Origin: an uncultured Clostridia bacterium
GTDB taxonomy: Bacteria; Bacillota; Clostridia; TANB77; CAG-508
Direction of reading: 5' to 3'
Assembly: GCA_934130355.1 (NCBI GenBank)
Contig: CAKOXV010000006.1
Span: forward strand, 1 to 64,000
Length of the DNA stretch: 64,000 nucleotides
The notes under the pieces were generated by a model, which had not been told where the DNA came from, searched no databases, and saw nothing but the letters and a program-made list of their open reading frames with translations. The stretch's first letter is position 1. Every line of letters begins with the position of its first letter. Below are positions 34,342-43,296 of this stretch, piece after piece. The position numbers were made by a program, and so were the translations under genes.

Positions 34342-36930
34342 TTATATTTTTAATTCTCCATTTTCACAATCAACCTTAACTGTTGTATTAGGTAAAATCT
34401 CTTGAGACAAAATCTTTTTAGCAATCAAGGTTTCAAGTTTCTTTTGAACAAATCTCTTCAAAGGTCTAGCTCCATAAGCCTCATCATATCCATTATCAAT
34501 CAAATAATTTTTAGCTGATTCAGTAAGTTCCAATTTAATATTTTTATCTTCAAGTCTTTTTTCCAAATCTTTAATTAATAATGAAAGAATTTGAGAAACT
34601 TCGCTTTTACGTAATGGTTTATAAAATACAATTTCATCCAGACGATTTAAAAACTCTGGTCTAAAGCTTCTCTTTAATAATTCTTCAACTTTCTTTTTAG
34701 CATCTTCGGAAATCTCACCATTGTCTTGAATTCCCTCTAATATATAGTCAGAGCCTAAATTTGAAGTCAATATAATTATTGTATTTTTAAAATCTACAGT
34801 TCTTCCTTGTGAATCTGTAATACGTCCATCATCAAGCACTTGCAATAGTATATTAAATACATCTGGATGAGCTTTTTCTATTTCATCAAACAATACTACT
34901 GAATAAGGTTTTCTTCTTACTGCTTCTGTTAATTGTCCACCTTCTTCATATCCAACATATCCTGGAGGTGCACCAATTAGTCTTGATACTGAATATTTTT
35001 CCATGTATTCAGACATATCAATTCTTACCATGTTATGTTCATCATCAAATAATGCGTCTGCAAGTGATTTAGCAAGTTCAGTTTTTCCAACACCTGTTGG
35101 TCCAAGGAACATAAATGAGCCTATAGGTCTACGTGGATCACCTATACCAGCTCTTGAACGCATTATAGCTTCAGATACTTTTTCAACTGCTTCATCTTGA
35201 CCAATTACTCTTTTATGAAGTATTTTATCAAGATTTAGTATTTTTTCTCTTTCACCTTCCATAAGTTTTGCTACTGGTATTCCTGTCCATCTTGAAATTA
35301 TTTTTGTAATTTCTTCTTCTGTAACTTTATTTCTAAGTAGTCCTTCTTCTTTACTTTTTTCTGCTTCGTGTTCTTCTTGTTCTAATTCTTTTTGCAACTC
35401 AGGTAATTTTCCATATCTTAATTCTGCGACTTTATTTAAGTCATAACTTCTTTCTGCTTGTTCAATTTGTGCATTTGTTTGTTCTATTTCTTCACGTAGT
35501 TTTTGAACTTTTCCAATAGCTGCCTTCTCATTTTCCCATTTTGCTTTCATTGCATCAAATTTAGTTTTTAATTCTGATTTCTCTTTTTGAATATCTGCTA
35601 AACGCTTTTTAGAAATTTCATCTTTTTCTTTGCTTAACGCTGTTTCTTCTATTTCTAATTGCATTATTTTTCTTGAAACTTCGTCAAGTTCTGTTGGCAT
35701 TGACTCCATTTCTGTTTTAATCATGGCACAAGCTTCATCTATCAAATCTATTGCTTTATCAGGTAAAAATCTATCAGATATATATCTATGTGATAACGTT
35801 GCTGCTGCAATTAATGCATTGTCTGAAATCTTAACACCATGATATACTTCATATCTTTCCTTTAATCCTCTTAATATTGAAATTGTATCTTCAACTGTTG
35901 GTTCATCTACCATTACAGGTTGAAAACGTCTTTCAAGTGCTTGGTCTTTCTCAATATATTGTCTATATTCATTTAATGTTGTTGCACCTATACAATGTAA
36001 TTCACCACGTGCTAGCATTGGCTTTAACAAATTGCCTGCATCCATTGCCCCCTCAGTTTTTCCTGCTCCTACTATTGTGTGAATTTCATCAATGAATAAG
36101 ATTATTTTTCCTTCGCTTTTTTTGACTTCTTGTAATACTGCTTTTAGTCTTTCTTCAAATTCTCCTCTATATTTAGCCCCTGCAACTAATGAACCCATAT
36201 CTAGTGAAAATATTGTACAGTCTTTTAATCCTTCTGGTACATCTCCTCTAACTATTCTTAGTGCAAGCCCTTCTGCAATTGCTGTTTTACCAACACCTGG
36301 TTCGCCAATTAAACATGGATTATTTTTGGTTTTCCTTGATAGAATTCTTATAACATTCCTGATTTCGTCATCTCTTCCTATTACAGGGTCTAATTTTTGT
36401 TTTCTTGCCATCTCAACCAAATCTTGTCCATATTTTTTCAGTGCATCATAGGTTTCTTCTGGATTATCTGTTGTTACTCTAGTATTTCCTCTAACTTGTA
36501 ATAAAGCTTTTAAAAAGTCATTTTTGTTTATATTATATGTTTTTAAGATATCTTTTACTTCTCTGTTTGCATTATCAAAAATTGAAAGCATAATATGTTC
36601 AACAGAAACATATTCATCATTCATTTTCTTTGCTATTGTTTCAGCATTTGCCAAGACTCTATCTACATCTTGTGCTACATATATTCCATCATTTGGTCGT
36701 GCTCCTCCTGTCATTTTCGGTTTATTATTTACGTTATTTCTTACTGTTTGTTCTAATGCCTCTTCATTAGCCATTTTCTTAATTAATTCTTTTATTAAGC
36801 TATTTTCTTGTTCTAATAATGCTAATAATAAATGCTCTTGCTCTACTTGCGTATTTTGATTTTCTGTTGCTATTGTTTGAGCATTTTGTATTGCTTCAAT
36901 TGATTTTTGTGTAAATTTTTGAATATTCAT
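34342..36930 (-). CDS. clpB: ATP-dependent disaggregase ClpB
   Basis: Hexameric AAA+ chaperone that pulls proteins from aggregates with DnaK. The 862 residues comprise a Clp N-domain (about 1-145), NBD1 (GEPGVGKTAIAEGLA, FIDEIHTIVGAG), the coiled-coil middle domain (about 400-525), and NBD2 (GPTGVGKTELAKSLA, LFDEIEKAHPDVF, GYVGYEEGGQL). The middle domain and absence of a ClpP-binding tripeptide separate it from ClpC/ClpA. It has its own promoter overlapped by a CIRCE operator, so HrcA repression is expected. The ATG is preceded by GGAGGTG. Confidence 0.95.
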   Translation of the reverse strand: MNIQKFTQKSIEAIQNAQTIATENQNTQVEQEHLLLALLEQENSLIKELIKKMANEEALEQTVRNNVNNKPKMTGGARPNDGIYVAQDVDRVLANAETIAKKMNDEYVSVEHIMLSIFDNANREVKDILKTYNINKNDFLKALLQVRGNTRVTTDNPEETYDALKKYGQDLVEMARKQKLDPVIGRDDEIRNVIRILSRKTKNNPCLIGEPGVGKTAIAEGLALRIVRGDVPEGLKDCTIFSLDMGSLVAGAKYRGEFEERLKAVLQEVKKSEGKIILFIDEIHTIVGAGKTEGAMDAGNLLKPMLARGELHCIGATTLNEYRQYIEKDQALERRFQPVMVDEPTVEDTISILRGLKERYEVYHGVKISDNALIAAATLSHRYISDRFLPDKAIDLIDEACAMIKTEMESMPTELDEVSRKIMQLEIEETALSKEKDEISKKRLADIQKEKSELKTKFDAMKAKWENEKAAIGKVQKLREEIEQTNAQIEQAERSYDLNKVAELRYGKLPELQKELEQEEHEAEKSKEEGLLRNKVTEEEITKIISRWTGIPVAKLMEGEREKILNLDKILHKRVIGQDEAVEKVSEAIMRSRAGIGDPRRPIGSFMFLGPTGVGKTELAKSLADALFDDEHNMVRIDMSEYMEKYSVSRLIGAPPGYVGYEEGGQLTEAVRRKPYSVVLFDEIEKAHPDVFNILLQVLDDGRITDSQGRTVDFKNTIIILTSNLGSDYILEGIQDNGEISEDAKKKVEELLKRSFRPEFLNRLDEIVFYKPLRKSEVSQILSLLIKDLEKRLEDKNIKLELTESAKNYLIDNGYDEAYGARPLKRFVQKKLETLIAKKILSQEILPNTTVKVDCENGELKI

Positions 36931-37004
36931 AATATAACACCTCCATATTCATAAAAAATCGGGGATTGTTCCCCAATTCGTGTCTTATTTTATTTACATA
37001 TATG

Positions 37005-37033
37005 ATTATACTACATTATTTTAGCACTGTCAA
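37005..37033 (-). promoter_or_regulatory. clpB sigma-A promoter
   Basis: Minus strand: -35 TTGACA (37028-37033), 17-base spacer, -10 TATAAT (37005-37010), a consensus-grade promoter whose -35 lies inside the CIRCE operator. A short GC hairpin (about 36961-36974) follows in the leader. Confidence 0.85.
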
Positions 37034-37047
37034 TAGTAGAGTGCTAA
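37021..37047. promoter_or_regulatory. CIRCE operator (HrcA site)
   Basis: TTAGCACTG (37021-37029), nine bases, GAGTGCTAA (37039-37047). This is the CIRCE inverted repeat with one mismatch to the TTAGCACTC-N9-GAGTGCTAA consensus. It covers the -35 of clpB, so bound HrcA should block polymerase and heat should release it. Confidence 0.92.
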
Positions 37048-37085
37048 AATTTTAAAATTTTATTATTTATTTTTCTCATAAAAGC

Positions 37086-37389
37086 TATAACACTTACGCA
37101 GATGCATATATATTAAAGACATTCCAAATTTTGGACAAGCTAAACTTTCGTATAAAATCTAAAAGTACAACCTGAGCCTCTCTCACTTAGTCCAAAAATT
37201 AATATATTACTATGAAATAAAGCAAAGACCCCCGACGAATACCCCAGCTATGTTTTTGCTATGGAATAGTAATATATTAATTTTTGACGTGAGCATTCCT
37301 CAGTTTGCACTTTAAGATTTTCTATACTCAAGTTTAGATGCACAAAATTTTCCATTATTTAATATATATGCATCTGCTCAAGTGTTATA
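37086..37389. repeat. Structured palindromic element, copy D (full type)
   Basis: A 304-base element of the same plan as copy A. Outer arms (about 37086-37114 and 37361-37389, with AGATGCATATATATT) are locus-specific. The apical AT stem is identical in sequence to copy A (AAAAATTAATATATTACTAT and its complement), while the base of the loop is A-U (AGCAAA/TTTGCT) where A has G-C (GGCAAA/TTTGCC). The variable stem (CCTGAG with CTCAG) differs completely from copy A yet still pairs. It separates the clpB promoter from the terminator of the gene at 37481. Confidence 0.8.
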
Positions 37390-37440
37390 TTTTTTGTGTC
37401 AAGCAAACTACTAATTAATATAATAAAATTTTTCATAAAA

Positions 37441-37478
37441 ACACTAAGACCGCACGAAAAATTCGCACGGTCTTGTGT
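37441..37478 (-). terminator. Terminator of the 113-residue orphan gene
   Basis: AAGACCGCACGAA (37446-37458) pairs with TTCGCACGGTCTT (37462-37474) through two G-U wobbles in the minus-strand RNA; flanking ACAC/GTGT extends the stem. A short T run follows. Confidence 0.8.
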
Positions 37479-37480
37479 AA

Positions 37481-37822
37481 TTAACCTTTAGAACTCCACA
37501 ACTTGGAAATCTTCTCCCAAATAGAGTTTTTCTCCTTCTTCTGCACAATGTGCAAATCAGGCTTCTGTTCCTCAAAGGACAATCTGATAACTCTTCTATC
37601 TTGGGAAATTTCGTATCGAATGCTCCCTCTGTATGCATTGTCAGAGGATAGCTTTCCCTCTTGAACCTTGCCGAGTAAGTACAGAGCAAACAGCTCAATC
37701 GGTTCATTTCCTACCTCGCCTAGAGGTTCACGGTCGTTCCGGAAAAACAAAAACTGATTTTCATTTTCCGTCTCAATGAACGTATATTCTTCGTCGGTTA
37801 ATTTTTGCAGTTCTTTGGCCAT
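37481..37822 (-). CDS. Unrecognised 113-residue protein, better-GC orphan
   Basis: I do not recognise the family. The protein is hydrophilic, has no signal peptide or membrane helix, and is acidic in the first half (EEYTFIETENENQFLFF) and basic/Trp-containing at the end (KEKNSIWEKISKLW). It may be cytoplasmic. G+C is about 40-50% by eye in several lines against about 27% around it. It has a consensus promoter (37866-37894), a GGAGG site before the ATG at 37822, and a strong terminator, so it is a self-contained gene, probably acquired. An overlapping frame (37444-37707) is a shadow. Confidence 0.65.
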   Translation of the reverse strand: MAKELQKLTDEEYTFIETENENQFLFFRNDREPLGEVGNEPIELFALYLLGKVQEGKLSSDNAYRGSIRYEISQDRRVIRLSFEEQKPDLHIVQKKEKNSIWEKISKLWSSKG

Positions 37823-37865
37823 TATTTAATACCTCCAAATATAATAAATAAGTACTGCTAGATAT

Positions 37866-37894
37866 ATTTTAACAAATTTTTTACCAATTGTCAA
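37866..37894 (-). promoter_or_regulatory. Consensus promoter of the 113-residue gene
   Basis: Minus strand: -35 TTGACA (37889-37894), 17-base spacer, -10 TAAAAT (37866-37871), about 45 bases upstream of the start. Confidence 0.75.
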
Positions 37895-37918
37895 AAAAAG
37901 CCAATTTTGAAATTTGTA

Positions 37919-39637
37919 TTACCCTAAAATTTTCTTCATTTCTTCTTGTCTTTTAACCTTTTTTGTTGTTGTTTTAATAAGTTCCTCATCTGTAAAAATC
38001 ATATTTTTAATATATTTATATGGTGGAAAAGTTTTATTAATTTCCTTTATTTGTTCCCATACAATTTTTCTTAATTCTTCTTCATTACAATCAGGATATT
38101 CTTCTTTTGCTATATCTTTATTATATACAACTTTTACAGAAATTTTTATATCATTTTTGTCTTCTTCGTCAGGCATTCCAAAAACCATACATTCTTCAAC
38201 TAGAGGAAGTCTATTTATTAAAACCTCTAGTTCCTCTGGAAATACTTTTTTACCATTTTTTAATACTATCATGTCTTTTTTTCTTCCTGTTAAAAATAAA
38301 TATCCATCTTTGTCAAAATATCCTAAATCCCCTGTGTAAAACCATCCATCTTTTAATACTGCATTTGTTGCTTCCTCATTTTCATAATATCCTAGCATTA
38401 CATTTGGTCCTTTTACTCGTAGTTCTCCGATTCCGTTTTCATCTTTATTTATTATTTCAACTTCTACATTGTCCATTGGAAATCCTACTGAACCGCTTCT
38501 CTTTTTGAATGCATTTTCTGCTGCTATTACTGGTGCAGTTTCTGTAAGTCCATATCCTTGAACTAATTCAATTCCTAATTCATTAAAACCTTTTGCAACT
38601 TTTTTGTCTAATGGTGCTCCTCCTGAAATTATAAATCTCATTTGTCCACCTAATGCATCTAAAACTTGTTTAAATATTTTCTTTCTTAAGTCAATATGAA
38701 TCTTTAATAATCCATTACTTATTTTTCTTGCTGTATTAATTAATTTAGTTTTACCTTTTTTCTCTATCTCTTTTTCAATATTTTTATAAATTGCTTCTAC
38801 AAGAAGTGGAACTCCTACAAATAATGATACTTTATATTCTCTCAAGTTTTGAGCAACATATCTTAATCCATCTGGGAAAGCTGTTGCAACACCAGATGCA
38901 AGCATTACTATCATTTCTGTTGAACCAAATATATGATGAAATGGTAAAAATGCTAAATTTACATCTGTTGGTAAAAATCTTTCAACTAGTAACATTGCAT
39001 ATACATTTGATGCAATATTATGTTGTGAAAGCATTACTGCTTTTGATTTTGAAGTTGTTCCAGATGTAAATAATAATATTGCCATTTTATTTTCATCTAC
39101 TTTTACTTTTGTATATTCTTTTTCACCTTGTTTTAATAGACTTTCACCTTGTTTTTTCAAATTCCAGAAATTTTCGTATCCATCTTGTTCTGACATACAT
39201 ATATATTGTTGTAAAATTGTGTTTCCTCTTTTTTTAATTTCTTCAATATTTTCTATATATTTTTCATCAAATATAACTATATCTGCTTTGCTTCTTACTA
39301 AACAACTTTCTAGCTCATCTACTTGTAATTCTTTATCTAATGGTATTGATACAATCTCTCCTAATAAATTTGCTAAATGTGATACAACCCATTCATATCT
39401 ATTTCTACCTACAATTGCAATTCTTTTGTTTTTTAATCCCATTTCATATAATTTTGTTCCAAATGCATTTACATCTTGTAACAATTTCTCATATGTAATA
39501 TTTTCATATGTGACTTCTTTATCTTTTTTATGCTTTATTATAAATGCTATGTTTTGGGCATATCTTTTAGCTGAATTGTATAAAATTCCTTTAACATCTT
39601 TAAATTCAACTGCTTTAAAATATCTTTCTCTTTCCAT
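37919..39637 (-). CDS. Long-chain fatty acyl-CoA synthetase (AMP-forming)
   Basis: Activates a fatty acid to acyl-CoA through an acyl-AMP intermediate. Motifs of the ANL superfamily: LLFTSGTTSKSKAVMLSQ (P-loop-like), GYGLTETAPVI, GWFYTGDLGYFDKDGYLFLTGR, and the C-terminal lysine region TTTKKVKRQEEM. I place the start at the ATG at 39637, which has AAGGG nine bases upstream; an in-frame TTG at 39655 lies in that site. The leader carries a promoter and an inverted repeat (39669-39689), so expression is probably repressor-controlled. Single gene. Confidence 0.87.
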   Translation of the reverse strand: MERERYFKAVEFKDVKGILYNSAKRYAQNIAFIIKHKKDKEVTYENITYEKLLQDVNAFGTKLYEMGLKNKRIAIVGRNRYEWVVSHLANLLGEIVSIPLDKELQVDELESCLVRSKADIVIFDEKYIENIEEIKKRGNTILQQYICMSEQDGYENFWNLKKQGESLLKQGEKEYTKVKVDENKMAILLFTSGTTSKSKAVMLSQHNIASNVYAMLLVERFLPTDVNLAFLPFHHIFGSTEMIVMLASGVATAFPDGLRYVAQNLREYKVSLFVGVPLLVEAIYKNIEKEIEKKGKTKLINTARKISNGLLKIHIDLRKKIFKQVLDALGGQMRFIISGGAPLDKKVAKGFNELGIELVQGYGLTETAPVIAAENAFKKRSGSVGFPMDNVEVEIINKDENGIGELRVKGPNVMLGYYENEEATNAVLKDGWFYTGDLGYFDKDGYLFLTGRKKDMIVLKNGKKVFPEELEVLINRLPLVEECMVFGMPDEEDKNDIKISVKVVYNKDIAKEEYPDCNEEELRKIVWEQIKEINKTFPPYKYIKNMIFTDEELIKTTTKKVKRQEEMKKILG

Positions 39638-39668
39638 TTTTCTATTTCCCTTCAAATATATTTCTATT

Positions 39669-39689
39669 TCGAAAATATCTAGTTTTCGA
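39669..39689. promoter_or_regulatory. Inverted-repeat operator candidate before the acyl-CoA synthetase
   Basis: TCGAAAA (39669-39675), seven bases, TTTTCGA (39683-39689), starting directly downstream of the -10 box. The position over the transcription start suits a TetR-type or similar fatty-acid regulator, which I cannot name. Confidence 0.5.
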
Positions 39690-39693
39690 TACT

Positions 39694-39722
39694 AGATTAT
39701 CACATAACAAATATCTTGTCAA
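39694..39722 (-). promoter_or_regulatory. Promoter of the acyl-CoA synthetase gene
   Basis: Minus strand: -35 TTGACA (39717-39722), 17-base spacer, -10 TAATCT (39694-39699). Confidence 0.7.
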
Positions 39723-39744
39723 TAAACTGACCATACTTTCTAAT

Positions 39745-40956
39745 TTATTTCATATATTTTATTTCAAATGTTGTTCCTTCACCAATTTTAGAATCACATA
39801 TTATATACCCATTGTCTTTCTCTATAATAGTTTTAGCAAGTGCTAACCCAATTCCAATACTGTTTTCTGATGCATTTTTTCCTTTATAAAAACGTTCAAA
39901 AATATGTTTTATATCTTGTTTATCTATTCCATCTCCTTCATCTCTAATTACAATTTTAGTATAGAAATTATTCTCTTCACAACTTATATAAATATTTCTG
40001 TTTTCAGGAGTATGTTCAATACAATTCTTAACTATATTTGTTAATGCTTCTAATTGCCAATTATAATCTCCTATAAATTTCACATTGTTTTCATTATATA
40101 TTATATGCTGTTCTTTAATTTCTAATGGTATTGTTAAATTTTTAATTACATCATTTATTAAATTATTTACATCAATATCTCTTTTTATGAATGTTGCTGT
40201 TCCTGAATCTAATTTTGCAAGTTTTAATAAAGAAATTACAAGCCATTTAATCCACTCTACTTGTCTACTAATTTCATATATAAATGTTTGTCTAGTTTTT
40301 TCATCCATGTTTGGATTTTCTCTAATGTTATCTAACATTATATTTATAGAGGTAAGTGGCGTTTTTATCTGATGAGATATATCTTCAATAGAAGTTTGTA
40401 ATGCTCTTTTTTCTTTATAAGATGCATCTGCTTGCTGTTTTAGCATAACTGTAATTTTATATAACTCATTGCTTAAACTACTTAATTCATCTTCTGTATT
40501 TTCTTGAATTTTTAAATCATAGTTTTTTTGACTAATTTCTTTTGTGTATTTAATTATTGCTTCAATTTTCCTATTCCTCTTCTTGAAATATAATACTAAT
40601 ATTATTATTATAGCTATTGCTAACAAAATTAAGGTTATAACATTAATTTTTATTATAGATTCTTTATAATCAAGTTCATTAATAACCATAGTATTACTTT
40701 TTATTCCGTATTTTTCTAAAATATTATATCCAATTTTTAGAGAATCTTCTTTTACATTTAAAATTGATATTATATCTTCTTCTTTTACCTCAGGATATTT
40801 TGTTTTTATTTCTCCAACTATATTAGCTATTACTATGTTTATTCTATTTTGTTCTATTTTAATTGCAGTTTTAACTGCAATTATATTAGTTATTATTGCT
40901 ATCATTATTGAAATTAATATTATAATTATTAATTTTTTATTTACATATCTTTTCAT
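39745..40956 (-). CDS. Sensor histidine kinase
   Basis: A 403-residue membrane kinase. Two membrane helices (about 8-28 and 103-126) bracket a small outside domain of about 75 residues; a HAMP-like linker follows. The dimerisation box SHQIKTPLTSI carries the phosphorylated His, and the ATPase part has N-box IVKNCIEHTPE, G1 DEGDGI, F-box FERFYKG, and G2 GIGLALAK. It pairs with the response regulator 20 bases upstream (40977-41651). The signal is unknown; no transporter is adjacent. Confidence 0.9.
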   Translation of the reverse strand: MKRYVNKKLIIIILISIMIAIITNIIAVKTAIKIEQNRINIVIANIVGEIKTKYPEVKEEDIISILNVKEDSLKIGYNILEKYGIKSNTMVINELDYKESIIKINVITLILLAIAIIIILVLYFKKRNRKIEAIIKYTKEISQKNYDLKIQENTEDELSSLSNELYKITVMLKQQADASYKEKRALQTSIEDISHQIKTPLTSINIMLDNIRENPNMDEKTRQTFIYEISRQVEWIKWLVISLLKLAKLDSGTATFIKRDIDVNNLINDVIKNLTIPLEIKEQHIIYNENNVKFIGDYNWQLEALTNIVKNCIEHTPENRNIYISCEENNFYTKIVIRDEGDGIDKQDIKHIFERFYKGKNASENSIGIGLALAKTIIEKDNGYIICDSKIGEGTTFEIKYMK

Positions 40957-40976
40957 TGAATTATCCTTTTCACTTT

Positions 40977-41651
40977 TTAATCATTTACTATATATCCAAT
41001 TCCTCTAACAGTTTGAATTATTTTTCCATCTTTATCATCTATTTTTTCTCTTATTCTTTTTATATACACTGTTAGAGTATTGTCATTGACAAAATTACCT
41101 GCCACATCCCAAATTTTGTCTAATATCTGTTCTCTAGTTACTAAAATATTTTTATTATTAAATAATAGTAATAATATTTTATACTCTAGACTTGTGAGAA
41201 TCACTTCTTCATCATTTTTATATACTTTAGCTGTATTATTATCTATCATTATATCTTTGCATTTAATTTGATTCTCGCTGTTTGTATTTTTTCCATACCT
41301 ACGTAATACACTATTTATTCTTGAGATTAGTTCTCTAGTTCTAAATGGTTTTACAACATAATCATCTGCTCCCATATCCAGTCCTTGTACAATATCTTTT
41401 TCTTCATCTTTTGCTGTTAAAAATATCACTGGTTGTGATTCATTTTCTTTTATTATTTTACAAATCTCACTCCCTTCTCCATCAGGAAGAGTTATATCTA
41501 ATAAATATAAATTATATTTTTCTTTTTTGATTTTTGTTTTAGCAGTTACTATATTTTTTGCTGTATCTACTTCAAATCCCTCTTGTTCTAAAGAATATTT
41601 TAATCCCATTATTATTGTGTCATTATCTTCTACTAATAATATTTTTTGCAT
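40977..41651 (-). CDS. OmpR-family response regulator
   Basis: A 224-residue regulator with receiver (about 1-118, acidic pocket VEDND, phospho-acceptor in LLDITLPDG, switch in VIFLTAKD, Lys in YVVKPF) and a winged-helix DNA-binding domain (about 130-222, EYKILLLLFNNKNILVTREQ, VYIKRIREKI, VRGIGYIV). All activation residues are present. It is the first gene of a two-component operon with the kinase at 39745, divergent from the DUF1064 gene. Confidence 0.93.
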   Translation of the reverse strand: MQKILLVEDNDTIIMGLKYSLEQEGFEVDTAKNIVTAKTKIKKEKYNLYLLDITLPDGEGSEICKIIKENESQPVIFLTAKDEEKDIVQGLDMGADDYVVKPFRTRELISRINSVLRRYGKNTNSENQIKCKDIMIDNNTAKVYKNDEEVILTSLEYKILLLLFNNKNILVTREQILDKIWDVAGNFVNDNTLTVYIKRIREKIDDKDGKIIQTVRGIGYIVND

Positions 41652-41740
41652 TTTACCACATCCCCTTTAGTATTATATTACCATTTTACTATTTGAAAAT
41701 GACTTTTTACTCACTTTATTATAACAGAAAAATTTAAAAC

Positions 41741-41769
41741 TTGCACTTTTATTTTTTTTAGTATATAAT
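41741..41769 (+). promoter_or_regulatory. Promoter of the DUF1064 gene
   Basis: -35 TTGCAC (41741-41746), 17-base spacer, -10 TATAAT (41764-41769), just upstream of a GGGGG ribosome site and the ATG at 41792. Confidence 0.65.
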
Positions 41770-41791
41770 GCAAACATGGGGGTAACTAAAG

Positions 41792-42142
41792 ATGGAACAT
41801 TGGAGTGTTGAAGACTATAAAAACTTTACTGATAAAAAAATTAAAAGAACAAAATATAGAGCATATAAAACTTCTATTGATGGCCATACTTTTGACAGTA
41901 AAAAAGAAGCAGAATATTATTGTGAATTAAAAATGAGATTACAAGCTAAAGAAATTAATGGTTTTTGTCTACAACCTACTTTTATGCTTGCACCTGGATT
42001 AAAATATAAAGCTGATTTTGTTATTTTTAATTCTGATAATTCTTATGAAGTTATTGATGTAAAAGGTGTTAAAACAAAAGAATATATAGCAAAAAAGAAA
42101 GTTTTTGAAGATAAATATAATATGAAAATAAAAGAAATTTAG
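41792..42142 (+). CDS. DUF1064 nuclease-like protein
   Basis: A 116-residue protein of the DUF1064 family, commonly found in phages and mobile islands and predicted to have a PD-(D/E)XK nuclease fold. Visible candidate residues are Glu in SKKEAEYYCEL, Asp in YKADFVIF, and EVIDVKG with its Lys. It is on the plus strand, divergent from the two-component system, without other phage genes, so it may be a stranded phage remnant or a domesticated nuclease. It has its own promoter and terminator. Confidence 0.8.
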   Translation: MEHWSVEDYKNFTDKKIKRTKYRAYKTSIDGHTFDSKKEAEYYCELKMRLQAKEINGFCLQPTFMLAPGLKYKADFVIFNSDNSYEVIDVKGVKTKEYIAKKKVFEDKYNMKIKEI

Positions 42143-42145
42143 ATT

Positions 42146-42184
42146 AAAAGAGTGCACAAATATATAATACTTGTCCACTCTTTT
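42146..42184. terminator. Bidirectional terminator
   Basis: AAAAGAGTGCACAA (42146-42159) pairs with TTGTCCACTCTTTT (42171-42184) with one mismatch, between the convergent DUF1064 and GT51 genes. Confidence 0.8.
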
Positions 42185-42186
42185 AT

Positions 42187-42885
42187 TTATTGTTCTGAAT
42201 CTAAAATTTCATCCATTTTATCTTGAGAAATATATTCATATCTTACCATTTTTTCAAGAACTTGTTTTTGACGTTGAGCTGCTAAATCAGGGTTTTTCGT
42301 TGGTGCATATACAGATGGTGCATTTGGAACACCTGCTAACATACTACTTTCATATTCATTCATGTCTATCGGTTCTTTACCATAATATCCATTTGCAGCT
42401 TTTTTTATTCCAGTATATCCATTTCCGAAATAACTTGTATTTACATACATTTCTAGTATTGTATTTTTATCACAATTTCTTTCAATTTCAAATGCCATAA
42501 ATACTTCTGCTATTTTTCTTAATGCTGTCTTCTCTTGTGTAAAATATACATTTTTAGCTACTTGTTGTGTTATACTGCTTCCACCTTCTTTTAGTTCAAA
42601 GGATTTTACATTTGTCCAAATAGCTCTAGCTATTCCTATGTAGTCTAATGCCCCATGGCCGTAAAATCTCCTATCTTCTACTGCAACAACTGCTTTAGTA
42701 TAAAATTCTGGTAAGTCATCAATTTTAGTATAATTTTCTCCAGCTTGAAGTTCTGCAACTTTATCTTTTACACTGATTTTGTCTAATGCTTCTTTATAAA
42801 TTGAATATCCTTTATATGTTAATATTGCTCCTATAAATAGCACTATTAATATTATAAATCCTATTATCTTTTTTACTACTTTCAT
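42187..42885 (-). CDS. Monofunctional peptidoglycan glycosyltransferase (GT51)
   Basis: Polymerises lipid II into glycan strands. A membrane helix (about 5-27) is followed by a GT51 domain with VAVEDRRFYGHGALDYIGIARA (catalytic Glu), GGSSITQQVAKN, RKIAEVFMAFEIE and EMYVNTSYFGNGYTGI. There is no transpeptidase domain, so it is an MtgA-like or class A PBP-derived single-domain enzyme of about 232 residues. The ATG at 42885 is chosen because AGGTGG precedes it; a GTG at 42894 lies inside that site. Gene neighbours (DgkA-like, MFS) suit cell-envelope work. Confidence 0.87.
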   Translation of the reverse strand: MKVVKKIIGFIILIVLFIGAILTYKGYSIYKEALDKISVKDKVAELQAGENYTKIDDLPEFYTKAVVAVEDRRFYGHGALDYIGIARAIWTNVKSFELKEGGSSITQQVAKNVYFTQEKTALRKIAEVFMAFEIERNCDKNTILEMYVNTSYFGNGYTGIKKAANGYYGKEPIDMNEYESSMLAGVPNAPSVYAPTKNPDLAAQRQKQVLEKMVRYEYISQDKMDEILDSEQ

Positions 42886-42912
42886 AACTACCACCTAATT
42901 TTACTATACATT

Positions 42913-43296
42913 TTATATGTGACTATAAAGTGACTTTATAATAGGGATAAAAATTATTATTCCTATTATTGCAGCTCCAATAGCTACCGCAAGAACTGCA
43001 GCTGCTGAAATATCTTTTGCAATTTTTGCTTTTTCGTTTTTTTCGGGGCTAATCATGTCTACAACCGTTTCTATTGCAGTATTGAACAATTCGGCACTTA
43101 TTACTAATACAATTGCTACAACAATTAAACACCATTGTATTGGATTTAATTTAAGCCATATTCCTAATACTATTACAATGAACATTGCTAATGTATGAAT
43201 TTTCATGTTTTTTTCTGTTTTAAATGCAGAAAAAAAACCTTGTATAGCATATTTAAAACTATTTAATATTTTTTTATATTCTTGTTTTGGATTCAT
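42913..43296 (-). CDS. dgkA: DgkA-type membrane kinase (diacylglycerol/undecaprenol kinase)
   Basis: A 127-residue protein with three membrane helices. The family signature appears in FNTAIETVVDMISPEKNEKAKIAKDISAAAV (catalytic Glu and Asp). In Gram-positives the substrate is usually undecaprenol, feeding the carrier lipid of wall synthesis, which fits the neighbouring peptidoglycan polymerase. The start overlaps the upstream MFS gene by 23 bases, so translation is coupled. Confidence 0.87.
   Translation of the reverse strand: MNPKQEYKKILNSFKYAIQGFFSAFKTEKNMKIHTLAMFIVIVLGIWLKLNPIQWCLIVVAIVLVISAELFNTAIETVVDMISPEKNEKAKIAKDISAAAVLAVAIGAAIIGIIIFIPIIKSLYSHI

Noticed and set aside
37444..37707. Open frame on the minus strand overlapping the 113-residue gene
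   Set aside because: It has no ribosome site and overlaps the terminator; the 37481-37822 frame has a promoter, ribosome site and matching stop before the terminator.
41792..42142. Prophage around the DUF1064 gene
   Set aside because: No integrase, portal, capsid or other phage gene is next to it.
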